From the NCBI GenBank assembly GCA_035578175.1, contig JAQMRL010000004.1:42861401-42925400 (forward strand): a DNA stretch of 64,000 bases, in the 5' to 3' direction. The notes beneath the pieces are model-generated. The model searched no databases. It had not been told where the DNA came from and saw only the letters and a program-made list of their open reading frames with translations. Below, piece after piece: positions 23,090-34,839 of this stretch; position 1 is the stretch's first letter, and each line of letters starts with the position of its first letter. This DNA comes from Catonia carolina. Lineage: Eukaryota; Arthropoda; Insecta; Hemiptera; Achilidae. The translations under genes were made by a program, and so were the position numbers.

Positions 23090-24809
23090 AAAACATTATA
23101 ATATGTATAATGTATGTATGTATATTTAAAAACTGGCATTGAAAAAGTCTACAGCTGTAATTTTCTAAATATCGTGATGTAATTTCCACGAGCGGTTTTG
23201 CCACAATTCGGAGCGTTTTCGGCGGATTACTTATCGCAAATGACGCATAACTTCCAATAGTATTCCTTATTAACCGACCAATTACATGGCAGAAACTCAT
23301 GATACACTGCACCATTGTAATAAAAAAAACACAGTGAGAAGAACCTTTACATTTGATCGGTTCTGACGAATTTTTTTCGGTCTTGGCTTTTTAGGCAGCT
23401 TTTGGGATGACTGGAACTTGGTTTCGAAATCATACCCGTACACCTATGTTTCACCACCTGTTATGATTGTTTGCAGAAATTCTGGATCATTGTTGACTTG
23501 ATTCAGCAATTCTTGGGCGATAACCACTCGATGTTCTTTTTTGTTCGAAATTCAGTAATTTCGGAACGAATTTTGCTGCCACGCGTTTCATGCCCACATC
23601 CGAAAAAATTGCTTGACATGATCCAAATGATATACTGACCTTATCAGGAAGCTCTCTGATAGCGATCTTTCAGAATAATTTTCCTTACTCCTACGGCGCT
23701 GTCGTCGGTTACTGATGTACTAGGGCGTCTAGGGCGGTCGTCATCTTCAAAGTTCTCACGACCATCTTTGAACCGTTTGTAACACTCATAAACTCATAAA
23801 CACTCATAAACTCTCGTTTTACTCATAGTAAACTCACCAAAAGCTACTGTCAAAACTTTCGAATGTGGTACTACATCTTATATCATGTTTCTCACAATTT
23901 TTTTTCCTAACATCTAAGATTATTTACAATCAGTTTATAAACAAAAACTATTAGTAAATAACATGAAAGTGTTCACATGGCGAAGACAATACCCAATGAT
24001 ATTGCTTCGAAAAGAAAAACAAAATTATTTATAATTTTTGAAAACATTCACTAGATAAAACATGAATAACAGCGGTAGAAAAGGTAACAAAATTAATAGC
24101 GGTGATAGTAAAATGCGTAGAGGAAGAAGATAAAGTTGACGATGTTGATGTTAATATGGAATACAATAAACAATGTAGGTTAGTCGGTAAATCTAAATGG
24201 AAGGCATGCAATTTTATTCGTTTTAGTCGTGCTACGTTTTTACTGTTATCAAGTAAATTAAGCGCCAACGAATTTGGGTGATCTCTGCTAATATTACTTG
24301 ATATTTAGAACTTAGCTGCGTAATTTCTTCTTTCACAGTGTTGACACGTAAGTCCCTATGCAACGCATCATTTGTAACATACCATGGAGCATTCGTTATT
24401 ATCCGTAAAACTTTCGACTGGAATCGTTGGATTGTAAGATTCTATTTCGCAGCTGATCAACAAAGCGATAACCCATAAGTCCACAGCGGTTTCAACATGA
24501 CTTAGTACAGTAGGAGCTTGCTCTCTTATGGCAACTGTGAACGTTTGTTCATCATCCAATACAAATCTCTCAGCTTCAAATCTCACAAAAAATTTAATGC
24601 AAATTCTTTGTTCCATTTTATCGGAATTAACAAATCGAGCGAATGCAATTATGTGTATTATTTTCAACTACTAACAAATTAACTGCACATTCAAAATGGC
24701 TGTAAATGCGGACATATATAGAAACAGATGTACCAACAAGGTAAAAAAAATAAATTTACAAAGCGCGCGAAATTTCAAAATTCCCGTTATTTTTTTATCA
24801 AATCTCGTA
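23090..24809 (-). pseudogene. Mariner transposase, split by a LINE and inactivated
   Basis: Minus strand. The 5' terminus near 24809 reads TACGAGATTTGATAAAAAAA. The start codon is at 24616-24614, giving MEQRICIKFFVR, then a LINE insertion (23898-24580), then after 23889 TVAFGEFTMSKTRVYE, CYKRFKDGRENFEDDDRP, frames matching SFGSCQAIFSDVGMKRVAAK, the degraded first catalytic motif (TGGET-stop where the family has TGDETW) and VYHEFLPCNW...NKEYYW near 23290. The DNA-binding region, linker and part of the catalytic core are recognisable. The first catalytic Asp is replaced by Gly and the next Trp codon is a stop. The C-terminal third is lost after about 23100. A short TTTATGAGTGT duplication also disrupts the frame near 23800. 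Confidence 0.85.
23898..24580 (-). pseudogene. 5'-truncated jockey LINE inserted in the mariner
   Basis: The minus strand begins exactly at the target duplication with LKLRDLYWMMNKRSQL, then VMLKPLWTYGLSL, RFQSKVLRIITNAPWYVTND, RWRLIYLI and LLDNSKNVARLKRIKLH, and finishes with an A-rich tail (T-run at 23898-23904 on the plus strand). TCTCACAA flanks both sides (23890-23897 and 24581-24588). Removing the insert and one repeat restores the mariner reading. In-frame stops and frameshifts show long decay. Confidence 0.88.
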
Positions 24810-25340
24810 CACATTAAAGAAAATTATTCAATGTTGTAATTATAACAATTGTATATATATATACTATCACATGTTAATAGAATTTGAGAATTTAGTTTGC
24901 GGAGCTCATCATCCGTGTATGAATAATTATTAAGCACTAGTACACAGTCTACTGAATGTTTCTGTGTACCGTAGTGTTAGAGGTGTACTCGTACTTACGT
25001 CATGGTATATTACTATTGTGTAAACAATAAGCAGTATAGAATGCGTACGTTATGAAATTGGTAGCTTGTAAATCGCTTGGATATGTGTGCATCTTCGCGT
25101 AGGTGTAACTTCACATCTATCCGCTGTGTTTTGTTTGTTCCCAGGCTTGCGTTTATACATTAAATGATACGTGCTTAGATAATCCTATTATGTCATCCGT
25201 GGCTCAGTTTGTTCATTTAGAATTACGCAACAACTCGGGTGGAAATGACACTGTGACTACTTTGTGTTATATGTATATTGTTCTTGTACAATCCAATAAC
25301 TAACTACTACTCTCCGGTAATTGATTATATTTTTAAAAAT
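24810..25340. other. No identifiable gene
   Basis: AT-rich spacer between the mariner terminus and element R copy 3. No coding signal recognised. Confidence 0.5.
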
Positions 25341-25341
25341 T

Positions 25342-25710
25342 ACAATTTTTACTTTCTCTTGCCTTTATGAATTATATAGGAAGGAAAGTATTGTTTTAAT
25401 GTCGAATTTTCGAAATCGAGTTTTCACCGGATCTAAATGTTTTCAGACCTAGTTTTTTTTACCTAGATATTTGCACCTCAAAAATGTAGTATATGAGGTG
25501 ATTTTCTTAAAAAATCACACGAATTAACTACTACTTCTGATTGGCAGATTTTGATGAAAATGTTAGTGTCGGGTTCCCCAGTTTTATTAAACTTTAGTTC
25601 CAAGTTTCAACTTGTACAATATTCTTTTCTTAAGATATTTTGTTCACACACACACGCACGCACGCGCGCACACACACACACACGCACGCGCGCGCACACA
25701 CACACACACG

Positions 25711-25783
<73 letters not shown>
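25342..25783. repeat. Element R copy 3, rearranged, with CA tract
   Basis: 25342-25460 is the head of element R in plus orientation (TTTCTCTTGCC ... GAGTTTTCACCGGATC). From about 25480 the sequence is the internal part of R in minus orientation (AACTACTACTTCTGATTGGC ... AGATATTTTGTTCACACA), running into a CA/CG tract at 25645-25783. Head and middle are therefore inverted relative to each other. Confidence 0.7.
25645..25783. repeat. (CA)n/(CG)n microsatellite
   Basis: A long CA run interspersed with CGCGCG blocks in its first half. Long open frames across it (His/Thr/Arg-rich) are low-complexity artefacts. Confidence 0.95.
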
Positions 25784-25784
<1 letters not shown>

Positions 25785-26180
25785 AGGAATCATGGTGAAA
25801 TCGTTCACCAGGGATAACTCGCTAACGAAGCATTTCCGGAACTATGTTTAGATGAATTTTTTTCTTATTTTTAGCTATAGAATCATCTCCCTAGATTGCC
25901 TTGCAATTTAGAATCACCCGGTATAAACAAAGTTATAGAAAATAAAAATCAATAACTTTATTTTTAGTTATTTATTTAAGGCCGCATCAACAATGCAGTC
26001 ATTAGCGACCAGTGATTACAACAAAAATATAACAGTATCCAATAAACTACTGATACTTAATTACAAAAACCAATCAACAAAAATAACAACAATGAATTAG
26101 GTAATTACTAATAAAATTTTAAAATATTAAATATTAACAATGACTGATCGGAAAAACTCAATTGGTGACAGAAAATTGTT
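25784..26180. other. Unassigned, with a short shared motif
   Basis: GGCCGCATCAACAATGCAGT CATTAGCGACCA at about 25980-26012 matches GTCGCATTAACAGCTCGGTCATTAGCGACCA at 11246-11277, so a small dispersed repeat is likely. Nothing else is recognised. Confidence 0.45.
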
Positions 26181-26182
26181 AT

Positions 26183-26252
26183 CGCACGCACACACGCGCG
26201 CACGCACACGCGCGCGCGCGCGCGCGCACACACACACACACACAAACACACA
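26183..26252. repeat. (CG)n/(CA)n microsatellite
   Basis: Alternating purine-pyrimidine tract with an uninterrupted CG run of about 20 bases in the centre, flanked by CA. Confidence 0.95.
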
Positions 26253-27335
26253 ATCACCACTCAGGTACACAGAACTATTTACATAGTTTTACTTATTTAG
26301 TTAGACATCATAAAAGTAAAAGTTATGTACAGTTATACAAATTTAGGCTCATCATCACTTGCGACATACTTTCAATCTTGTCTTTATGGCAGAAAAGAAT
26401 ACTCAGAGACACACCTTAAAGCTGAAATTTTCTTCTCTGAACCAATAACTTTAATTTTCAATCATGTCTTACAAACAATATGACACCTCATTGTTTAAAT
26501 GATTTAAAATGCCTGACACAGGGATGGTAATTTTTAAGGTGGGGTATAACGGTGGACACGCGTAAAAATGATACTGTCCATTGTAGACTCTTAAAAATGT
26601 TCAGTCAGTAATAGTTCTGTTGATTAGAAAAGTTTTGAGCTGTTAAAATGTAACAATTTTCTTAATATTATTTCACTGAAAGACAAGAAAATTCTTTCTT
26701 AAAGTTGCAAGTAAGTACATTGTTACGAAATAATAGGCATGTTAAATAATGCGTCAAGTAATTTCAGCTTATACTTAGATTGTTTAAGACCAAGTACACA
26801 TCTGAATAACTCGCATTATTCGTGCGGTGGAGGGAGGTTTCCTGTTGGGTTAAACCTAAATCTGTGAGGAGGGGTTGTAGAGAAATTTTGCTGTTAAGTA
26901 TAAGGGTCGTAGTGAAGGGTTGAATGTTGTACCAAAACCCACAAGAGCCGCATTGCGCGCACTCTTATTGTGTTTGTGTGTATATGAATAAGAGGTTTTT
27001 GTTTGCGTGTGTGTATACGTCGGAAAAGCATTTTGTCTATGGAGTTTCGATGCCGTGATGGTACTACAATAGTCCTTATTCAGTTGTATAGACAAATAAA
27101 CAACGTGTGTCTGTACAAGGTAGTCGTGATCAGCATGAGTCCGAAATATACTATTGAAGAAGGGCGAAAGAGAGAAAATAGCTCTTATTTCCGGTCAGTG
27201 ATTCCACTGTACTTCCGCTCTTATGAACCTTACTTTTCCGTCACGTCTTGTTTTTCCCCTTGTTACAAATTTAACCAGCCCAGCAAATTTTATTGATTAC
27301 GGTTTTATATGCCGACACATTTCTGTTATAAAATT
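26253..27335. other. No identifiable gene
   Basis: Mixed-composition sequence. Short frames such as 27003-27296 (plus strand) match no family I recognise. Confidence 0.45.
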
Positions 27336-27339
27336 CACC

Positions 27340-27495
27340 AAATAATTTTCATCTACTTAAAATAGGTTATGTTTTTTGAGGTTAGTTTTTTAGTTTTTTT
27401 TAAATGTTTTATTACTAACGTTAGGAAATATTGTTCGTTATTTTCATTGGCGAAAGAAAGTCGTGTTGGTGTTTCACACCATATATTTTTTATAT
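27340..27495 (+). repeat. Element R, 3' end only
   Basis: GGTTATGTTTTTTGAGGTTA through GGCGAAAGAAAGTCGTGTTG and GTTTCACACCATATATTTT matches the last ~150 bases of element R. The rest is absent. A TA/CA tract follows at 27555-27582. Confidence 0.7.
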
Positions 27496-27582
27496 AATAT
27501 GAAAATTCATCATATACTGAATGAGGATTTTTAAGAAATAAATTTTTAGGACGTTATATATATATACACACACACACATACA

Positions 27583-28319
27583 TGCTTTTTAATTAGGCGG
27601 TTATACAGACTCTGTTGAGTAGAAAATAAAAGGTGAAGATTTAGCATCGCCCATTAAAATTTTCCGCTTGGCAAGTTGAGGTTGACGAGCTTTCATTCTT
27701 TAGGTTTAGCTGTTTTCCATCTTCATTACACCTGGTTTTTGTCCCGTAAGATGTGAATATATCCGGGAAAATCTACCTCCTTACTCATAGAAATTCTACC
27801 AACCTAGGCTCAACATTTTTCCCTTTTTACATTCCCTCTTTTCATTCTTCATTTTCACTACCTTACCATTATTCTTTTTTTTTGTTCGCTTCATTTTGAA
27901 TTTTCCTAGTTTTTCTCCGTTCATCGTCAGCATTTCTAATTTTTCTTTTTGTGTATTCAGAAAAATAAAAAAATCTGCTGCTTCAGCTGTTGATATCATA
28001 TTCTTTCTTATACATCCCTTCAAACCGTATCATCCGTTCTAGATTGTTTTATGCTTTCACCAGGTGATGCTGTGTTTTTCTTTCTTTTGTCTGAATGAAT
28101 GGTCACACGATTTCAGAATTTATTTCTACAAGTGATGTATGATTTATCCATATTGCAAATTTGTTTTCTATTTCACATTCTCTGTATCCTTTATCTCACT
28201 TTTTCTCAATGTTAGTAAATATTTCATGGTAAATAAATTAATAAATATCGTCTGATACCAATCCGATTGTAATTATTTTTCTGAGAAAAATCCCAAATAA
28301 ATTTTGTGATAGGTTTTCT
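27583..28319. other. No identifiable gene
   Basis: T-rich on the plus strand. The Lys-rich minus-strand frame at 27796-28023 is low-complexity and not credible as a gene. Confidence 0.5.
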
Positions 28320-29035
28320 TTGAATTACCTAACTTTTTTAAATTTTTATTACGGTACTTTACAATGAGCTGCTCAATTTCCAAATATGATATTTAATTTA
28401 ACGGGCGGTGGGGAATTTCACTTTCAGGAGATGTATCCATTTGGGCATTCTCCGTTTAGAACTACGGGTTTTGTACGTTATCCAGACCAAGAGTTCTCTG
28501 CATCATTTTCGCTTTAGACATTATACACGTAGTTGGGGAGTTCCTTGTAGCTAGGTCACAGCCTAGTTGGTTGGGATGGTCATCTAGTCGTTCGCGAAAT
28601 TTACGTTCTATAGAAGGACGCGGTTAGTTATTTTATTGTCGGAATTTCAAAATCGTCGTGGAGGGTTTCATTGATTACATAAAAAGGAGCGCTAGAATAA
28701 ATTCTTTAAGAATTTTGACTGAAAAGCCTGGTTCTACTTTAAATTACTCTAAAATTACTCTTTAAATTAGCTCTCCACTTCAAAGAACTGGACTTCATAA
28801 ATCCAGATTAGTCTCAAATGGGTTTTGTAAATTAAAATTTTGAACTGGAGGTTCAATTTTGATCGAGAGTTGATTAAGCAGAATATTAGCTCCTTGCGGC
28901 GGTTATTTTTGTACCCTGATGATACTTTCAAGTTAGTCGCTTATCAAGACAAAAGTCAAGATGCCACAACACTCTCGTCTGGGGGATGTAAACGTTATTT
29001 AGCACCACAAGTGGACAAGTTTGATGTCGTAAGGC
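28320..29035 (-). pseudogene. Jockey-type LINE C-terminal fragment
   Basis: The minus strand reads LNNVYIPQT, then LDKRLT, then IYKTHLRLIWIYEVQFF and further decayed RT C-terminus, ending with the same GTACCGTAATAAAAAT-like 3' terminus as the copy at 5700-6385. The two are collinear across about 650 bases, including regions that no longer read as protein. 5'-truncated and dead. Confidence 0.78.
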
Positions 29036-29139
29036 GTATGTAACTTGTGTTAATTTATTTTGGTTCACCTTAATAATCCAATGGGGAAGCCGTCTTGTAT
29101 ATTTTTAATATATTTATTATTTAATGTTCTTATTACGTA

Positions 29140-30112
29140 AAATAACTGTGTTGTTGTTTAGGTAATAAGCCAAAAGGCTAGTTTGAACTTCTTGAGGTTT
29201 TACTAGGTAAGGAGTGAGGTAGTTTACCATTGTCTCTACTGAGTGGAGAAGAATGCTTATCAGCATCATAAACCCTCTGAAAAACACATATTTTCCACCC
29301 TGCAAATGGCACCTTCACTTGATTCACCACAGGGTCTGGTTATAAAATCAAATCCATTACTTTCAGTGGAGCTAACTCTGATTAGAGTCTTTTACACCTC
29401 TACCTCTTCTGTTCTTAAATGATTCAGTCATTTAATTGGCTGATAATGTCATAAAAAGCAACAATTTTTTAGCCCTGGAACTAACAATATTTTTTCTTTA
29501 CAAGTCTGCCACGTTAAAATCTGTTCACATAAAAAAGAACAATCAGTAATTTTGATAAACGTTAATAAAATTAACATGATTACAATTTCATCTTTTAATG
29601 AATTGAAATTACTAATAATTTTTGTTTGAGATAAAATTATGATTTCGAAAGAAAGAAAGTATATCAGTTAGAAAAAAAATTTTAATAACTGTAACAATGC
29701 TCATAAAAACCTATAACTTAAATTGAAAACACTATGTCTTTTTAGTCTTGAAAACCCGGTATCAATAATGTTTAGCAGATTCAGAGTCAGGAAGTTCGGA
29801 TGATGGTTGAGTCTTTCTTCATATTTACGGCTGAATTTTTATTTAGTTTGTTCTACCAGTGTCTATATTAATATCGGCATAGATATAGGTGTTTTTGATG
29901 TACCACGGAATTTGCAGGGCCCGCCGCAAGAATTTTGACTAGAAACGTTCGAATTTGTTTATGTTTAAAGTGTTGGATGTACCCCACAATTGTAGCCCAT
30001 ATGTCCATATTGGTTTTAAAAGGGATTTGTATAAAATAATTTTTGAATTGGAACTAACAATTGAGTGCAAATAATATATCACTCCACCTGTCTGTTATGG
30101 ACAGGTAAGCAT
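29140..30112 (-). repeat. SINE-T copy split by a LINE
   Basis: 29140-29488 and 30062-30112 are the two parts of one SINE-T copy: tail (GCCAAAAGGCTAGTTTGAAC, diverged) at the left, and the 5' end (CTCCACCTGTCTGTTATGGA) at the right. The break lies at GGAACTAACAAT|TGAGTGC, where other copies read GGAACTAGCAGATCGAGTGC. Confidence 0.85.
29489..30048 (-). pseudogene. 5'-truncated jockey LINE with 13-bp target duplication
   Basis: The minus strand starts at 30048, reads LYKSLLKPIWTYGLQLWGTS then RRALQIPWYIKNTYIY, and ends A-rich (AAAGAAAAAAT) at 29489. TGGAACTAACAAT flanks it on both sides (29476-29488 and 30049-30061). It is 560 bp long. Excision in thought restores the SINE-T sequence, so the boundaries are exact. 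Confidence 0.92.
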
Positions 30113-31715
30113 TTTGAGATATGATATTTTATTTGACGAAATGAGGCGTGAATTACATGAAGATGTTTATCTCCAACGTGATGCTTAATATATTTATTTG
30201 TTTGTATGTGGGTACTGTAGTTTACTGTAAAATTATGTGACATATGATTAGTGATTCACATCACAAATTTTTTACATTTCTCTTGGTCAAATTTTAGTCA
30301 ATGTGGACCAAAAAAGTGTGAAGGGGTGGGATAAAAATTGGGTGGTTGTAAACGTTTAAAAAAGAAATAAAAATTTTAACGATTATGTGGATAATTTTGG
30401 ATAGGTCTGTCAGTAAAAAAATTAACTACCAATTGCAGCAAATGTAAATGGAGTTGAAATGAATTTGGGTCATAATTTATACGGTATTTAATAGCATAAA
30501 TGTGTAAATGACTACGTTGGAATTATAAAATAAATGAATGAATGCACAGAGTGAAGCGTGAAAGTGATTGAATCTCTCGCCGTATTGTGTTGTATTATAT
30601 TATCTGCTAATTTATTAATAAAAATGATAAAGCAGCGAATACGGATTAATCGATTATGAACTACAATAATGTCAAAAGATAAAACGATCTGAACTCCGCC
30701 TTCCTCTTGTTATAAAGCAGCAACACAAAGGAAAACGCATCCGCATCGTTTTATTTTGTCTTCCCTTTCAACCCCTGACGTGGAGTTTCGGCGTCGTCGT
30801 ATCCCTCTTTCACTCCCAATTCGTTGTTCTTCCTCTTCCATCCCTTCTAAGTACTACCCCCTTAACGTTTTCCTTTTAGTAATACCACCGCACCCCTTTG
30901 TTAATTTCTCCTTCTTATTATTTAAGTTTAAGAAATGCTGTTGTTGGAAGATAGAAAGAGAAATAACATTTTTAGAAAGAGATCCAATGAGATACTCTCT
31001 CAAACTCGACTAACTACTGCTTAGCTACAAATTTTCAGCAAATAATCCTTTCCTTACTCAATTCCAGTTTAAACAATCCACTTGCTTCACGTACTTACTT
31101 ATTTAGCTTATCTAATTAAAATTTTCTAAAGTAAATTAATTTATAATAATCACGTTAAAATGAAACTTTTTATACTCGAATGTAAATATTGTTGCTACTC
31201 ACTCTCTCTCCTCTTGTCTCGTATCTCTCTCTTTCTTTTCTGTTAAGTCATTTCGTTATTAATTTTCATTTTATATTATTATTCAACTGCTGACAATATC
31301 AGTTTTCTGGTACCAAGCGGCATTATGCATTTTGAAAAACAAGCAACTCATTTTACAAAAGTTTTATGAAGGCTTATGTCAGATTATATAAGTTAAATGA
31401 ATTTACATTATTTTTATTACTCCTGTATTTTAGTCATTTATTAATCTTTATTGTCGCATACTTCATTATTTTTTTATTTACTTAGTTTTTTACCGTTTGT
31501 TGAACGTATTTGAAGACAAAATATTTAATTTAATATCTATTACTACAGTACGTACACAATATTTTTTGATTAAAAAAATTTATTTGGTATATTTTGTGAT
31601 GAATTTTATTTTAAACTGCCTTATTTTATTTATGGATGTTCTTTTTCAGCCCAGTTACTTTTTTTATAACAAACCTGCGACGATATAATCTGGTCTATAC
31701 AATATCAGAACAAGT
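30113..31715. other. No identifiable gene
   Basis: AT-rich, with a somewhat higher GC, C-rich patch at 30690-30900 and a CT-rich run at 31196-31240. No coding frame I can support. Confidence 0.45.
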
Positions 31716-31721
31716 TAATAA

Positions 31722-32628
31722 TTTTTTCTTTCCCTTGCCTATGTGAATATACAGGAAGGAAAGTATTGTTGTCATGTCGATTTTTTGAAATCGAGTTTTC
31801 ACAGGATCTACACGTTTTCAGACCTCCTGAACCCAAAAAACATGTTTTTAGCGGGTTTGTGTGAACAGAATATCTCAAGAACGTAACATCGTACGAACTT
31901 GAAACTTGAAACGTAAGTTAGATACCACTAGAAGACTCGACACGAACATTTTTATCAAAATCGGTCAACCGGAAGTAGTAGTTTATTCGTGTCATTTTTC
32001 AGTTTTTTCCGATTTTTTTCAAAAACGGATCCTACGATTTTTATTTAAAATCGCCTTATTTATTTTTTATGCTCTACAAGATTGGGTACGCGCCATGTCT
32101 GCTGAAATTCTTGGGGCGGTAGTTTTCTCGTAAAAAATTTGTTTTTTTAAGATTGCGACTTAAATATGCATTTTAGCGCAGAAATGTATATAATAAAAAA
32201 TATAGAGAATTTAAAATCTTACAACTTTTATTTCAAACATGTTTTTGTATAACGCTTAGTTTAGCCGTAATTAGCGATTTCTCACGAAAATGTGTAAAAA
32301 GTCGATTTTTTTGAGATTTCAGCCTTAGTATGAATTTTACGACAAAAGTGTATATAATCAAATTTATAGAAAATTAAAAGATCTACAACTTTATTAAGAG
32401 AGAATTTTTTTCTACAGAGCTTGTTTTAGCGTGATTTTCCGTATTTTTAAGCCAAACTGAGGTTCATTTTCATTTTGCGTCGTTCACTCATGATTGAAAT
32501 AAGGTTATATTTTTTGACGTTAGTTTTTTTGTTTATTTTAAATGTTTTATTACTAATGTTAGGTTATATTGTTCATTATTTTCATTAGCAAGAGAAAGTA
32601 GTGTGAGTGTTTCACACCAGATTTTTTT
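31722..32628 (+). repeat. Element R copy, complete, no microsatellite
   Basis: Runs from TTTCCCTTGCCTATGTGAAT to GCAAGAGAAAGTAGTGTGAG and TTTCACACCAGATTTTTTT. At the point where other copies carry long GT tracts it has only GGGTTTGTGTGAACAG (about 31855). It therefore shows the sequence of the family without the expansion. No protein is recognised. Confidence 0.82.
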
Positions 32629-33394
32629 AATAATAGAAACTCATATTAATATAATCTGAAGTCATTGTATCTAATTTTGATACTTTGAATGTGGTCTTAC
32701 ATTTACGGATCCGCTTAACAAAGTAATATTGCTCGATTACAGCCCTAACAATCCAAATCACGTCGAATTATATTGAACGATAATTTAGTTGAATGTCATT
32801 AAATTGTGTTATTTTCTTTTAATACTTAGAGGACTATTTACTGTCAGTTGAAATTTTAAACTACAATTTGTGTTAGATCTTAAAGGAAAGATTGCGGCCA
32901 ATTGTGGAGCTCCATTATAAAGTTTTAATTGTCATTACTATCATCTTTGTGGTGATATATTTCATAATTTTGATTATTATTTTGGTTTTTTCGTGAAGTT
33001 AATCTTAGTTTGCGTAAGTAAATTTAAGTGTATATAGTTCGGTGGTAGCCTTCAACGCTGTATAAATTAATATTCTCTAGTTTTCTTTTATTATCATTAT
33101 AGGTTTTTTTTAGATCAGGAATAACAAATAATATTTCTAGAAGGTCTTTTGCTGCTATATTCTTGTATTCCTTCTTGTTTCTCCTTCTATCTGCTGTTTT
33201 GTTATTTCTGTTCTTAGAAACATTTAAATTTAGGATTTTTTAATCTGCACATGATTCAATACAATTTTTTTCTCAGTTTATTTCAATATTTTTGTTTCGT
33301 TAAACCAGTTATTAAATACACCTTAGCTGTACTATTTAATTTTTAAAAATTTGTTTTCTGAAACGATTTTTGCTCAATATTTAACCTCTGTCTT
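32629..33394. other. No identifiable gene
   Basis: AT-rich, with no supported feature. Confidence 0.5.
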
Positions 33395-33512
33395 GTATTC
33401 ACACGTATATAAAAGTATAACCCTTAACTGGGATTTGAACCACAGAACATTCATCTCCGTATATCATGTGTGAAGAATTTACCACTAGACTAACTTGGTG
33501 GGTTAAACAAGT
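33395..33512 (-). repeat. tRNA-derived SINE (B-like), reversed
   Basis: The minus strand reads CACCAAGTTAGTCTAGTGGT then TGTGGTTCAAATCCCAGTTA, an A-box-like and B-box-like pair with tRNA spacing, resembling SINE-B heads. The body is short or decayed. Confidence 0.6.
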
Positions 33513-33514
33513 CA

Positions 33515-33785
33515 CCTATCATTAAAATAATTCAAAGGTTTCAGTCAAAATTTCTTCGAAACCGACTCACTTTGGTACATATCGACCATTATAGTTCACA
33601 GAGACCAGGAGTCCCATAGTACAAGAAAAAATTCAGAAGTATTGAATCAAGTACCAAACACAACTGAAAATTATTAAACCAAATAGTCATCGATCTCCTA
33701 GACAACAGTGAGCCGCACGGACTATACCCTACAGATTTATTTTACCACTTTCATTGTTCTACGGTAACACAAAAAAAATTAACAA
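33515..33785 (+). pseudogene. Jockey-type LINE C-terminal fragment
   Basis: The plus strand reads IIQRFQSKFLRN, then a frameshift to PGVPIVQEKIQKY, then a RSPRQQ / ATRTIPYRFILP-like end. This matches the last ~80 residues of the fragment at 15045-15722, including the DNA around CTCCTAGACAACAGTGA and ACCCTACAGATTTATT. Confidence 0.65.
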
Positions 33786-33985
33786 TATATATATCCGTAC
33801 TTCAATAATATATTTTTGGTAAATTATTATATCAAACTGTTGTAAATTAGGATTTTACTGTAGGTACATTTTGACAGAATTGTATCTAAGTTATGAAGTC
33901 AGATTTCGATAACGGTAAAGGTGAGTTATAAGTTTTAAGTGTTCTTCATTGCCTTAAGTTTAATTACGATTCGGTAACGAAAACG

Positions 33986-34006
33986 CTCTCTCTCTCTCTC
34001 TCTCAT
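33986..34006. repeat. (CT)n microsatellite
   Basis: Short pure CT run. Confidence 0.9.
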
Positions 34007-34839
34007 TCCATTCATCTCTCTTTCGTAGTCTCTCTTTTAACCTTCTGCTATTTGGGTGTTGTAATCTTGATGCTTTTCGTTTCCTCTGTTCTCTTCATTG
34101 GTGCGCGCTTGCTTTTCCTTTGTGCTTCTTGCGTTCTGTTTATCATAGAAAACTTTACAGCTACTATAATGATGATGATGATGGTGGTTATAAGGCGAGG
34201 CTAAATGAGCGTGGAATTCAGATTTACTTCTTCCAGTTGACTGGGCAAAAGGTTCTTTTGCGTTCATCCATGTATTGTACCTCTAACACTAACCTCATTT
34301 TTTCTTCTCCCGTTCAGTCTTCTGTCATTTTTTAAATTTGTTCTTTTGTGATGTTTTCTTGTGATTTTTACTTAGCCACGATAGTGAGAAAATATTTTAA
34401 TCGTGTAAAAGTATTTTTCCCATTTTAAACAAAAACTATTAATATTATTTTGATTATTCTCTAATATGATGTGTATGTATGTAGTTTGACCTAATCATCG
34501 GAAGTAATTAACCAAATTTATCATTAGTAATCAAAAAGGCGCTCGTCAGAATCTCAAAAGACGGGTATGTTATACGGGACGTGAAAATTATTTTGAAAAT
34601 CAAATGTGAATGAAGCAAACCCGATAGAATAACTATCAGAAAAAAATCACATAAATTATGTTTGTGTTAATATAGCCCAATCACATTAAAGAATTAGTCA
34701 ATATTTTAAAAAGAGTAATTACGACAAAATGGAAGATTTCTTGTCTTAATATATTCTGAAAATGAGTCTTTGAACTCATAAAATGTACACCTGAATAGAT
34801 AGAGAGCGATTTGAATATTTTTATTTTCATATTTTACGG
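34007..34839. other. No identifiable gene
   Basis: No supported feature. A GATGATGATGATGG run lies at 34170-34184. Confidence 0.5.

Noticed and set aside
25551..25851. His/Thr/Arg-rich open frames over the CA tract
   Set aside because: Low-complexity translation of a microsatellite. The same applies at 9131-9376, 26162-26419, 44041-44313 and 50794-51012.
31906..32133. A frame in element R reading FIKIGQPEVVVYS, seen in several copies
   Set aside because: It recurs because the copies are homologous DNA. It is interrupted at different points, has no start-to-stop conservation and matches no family I know, so it is not evidence of a gene.
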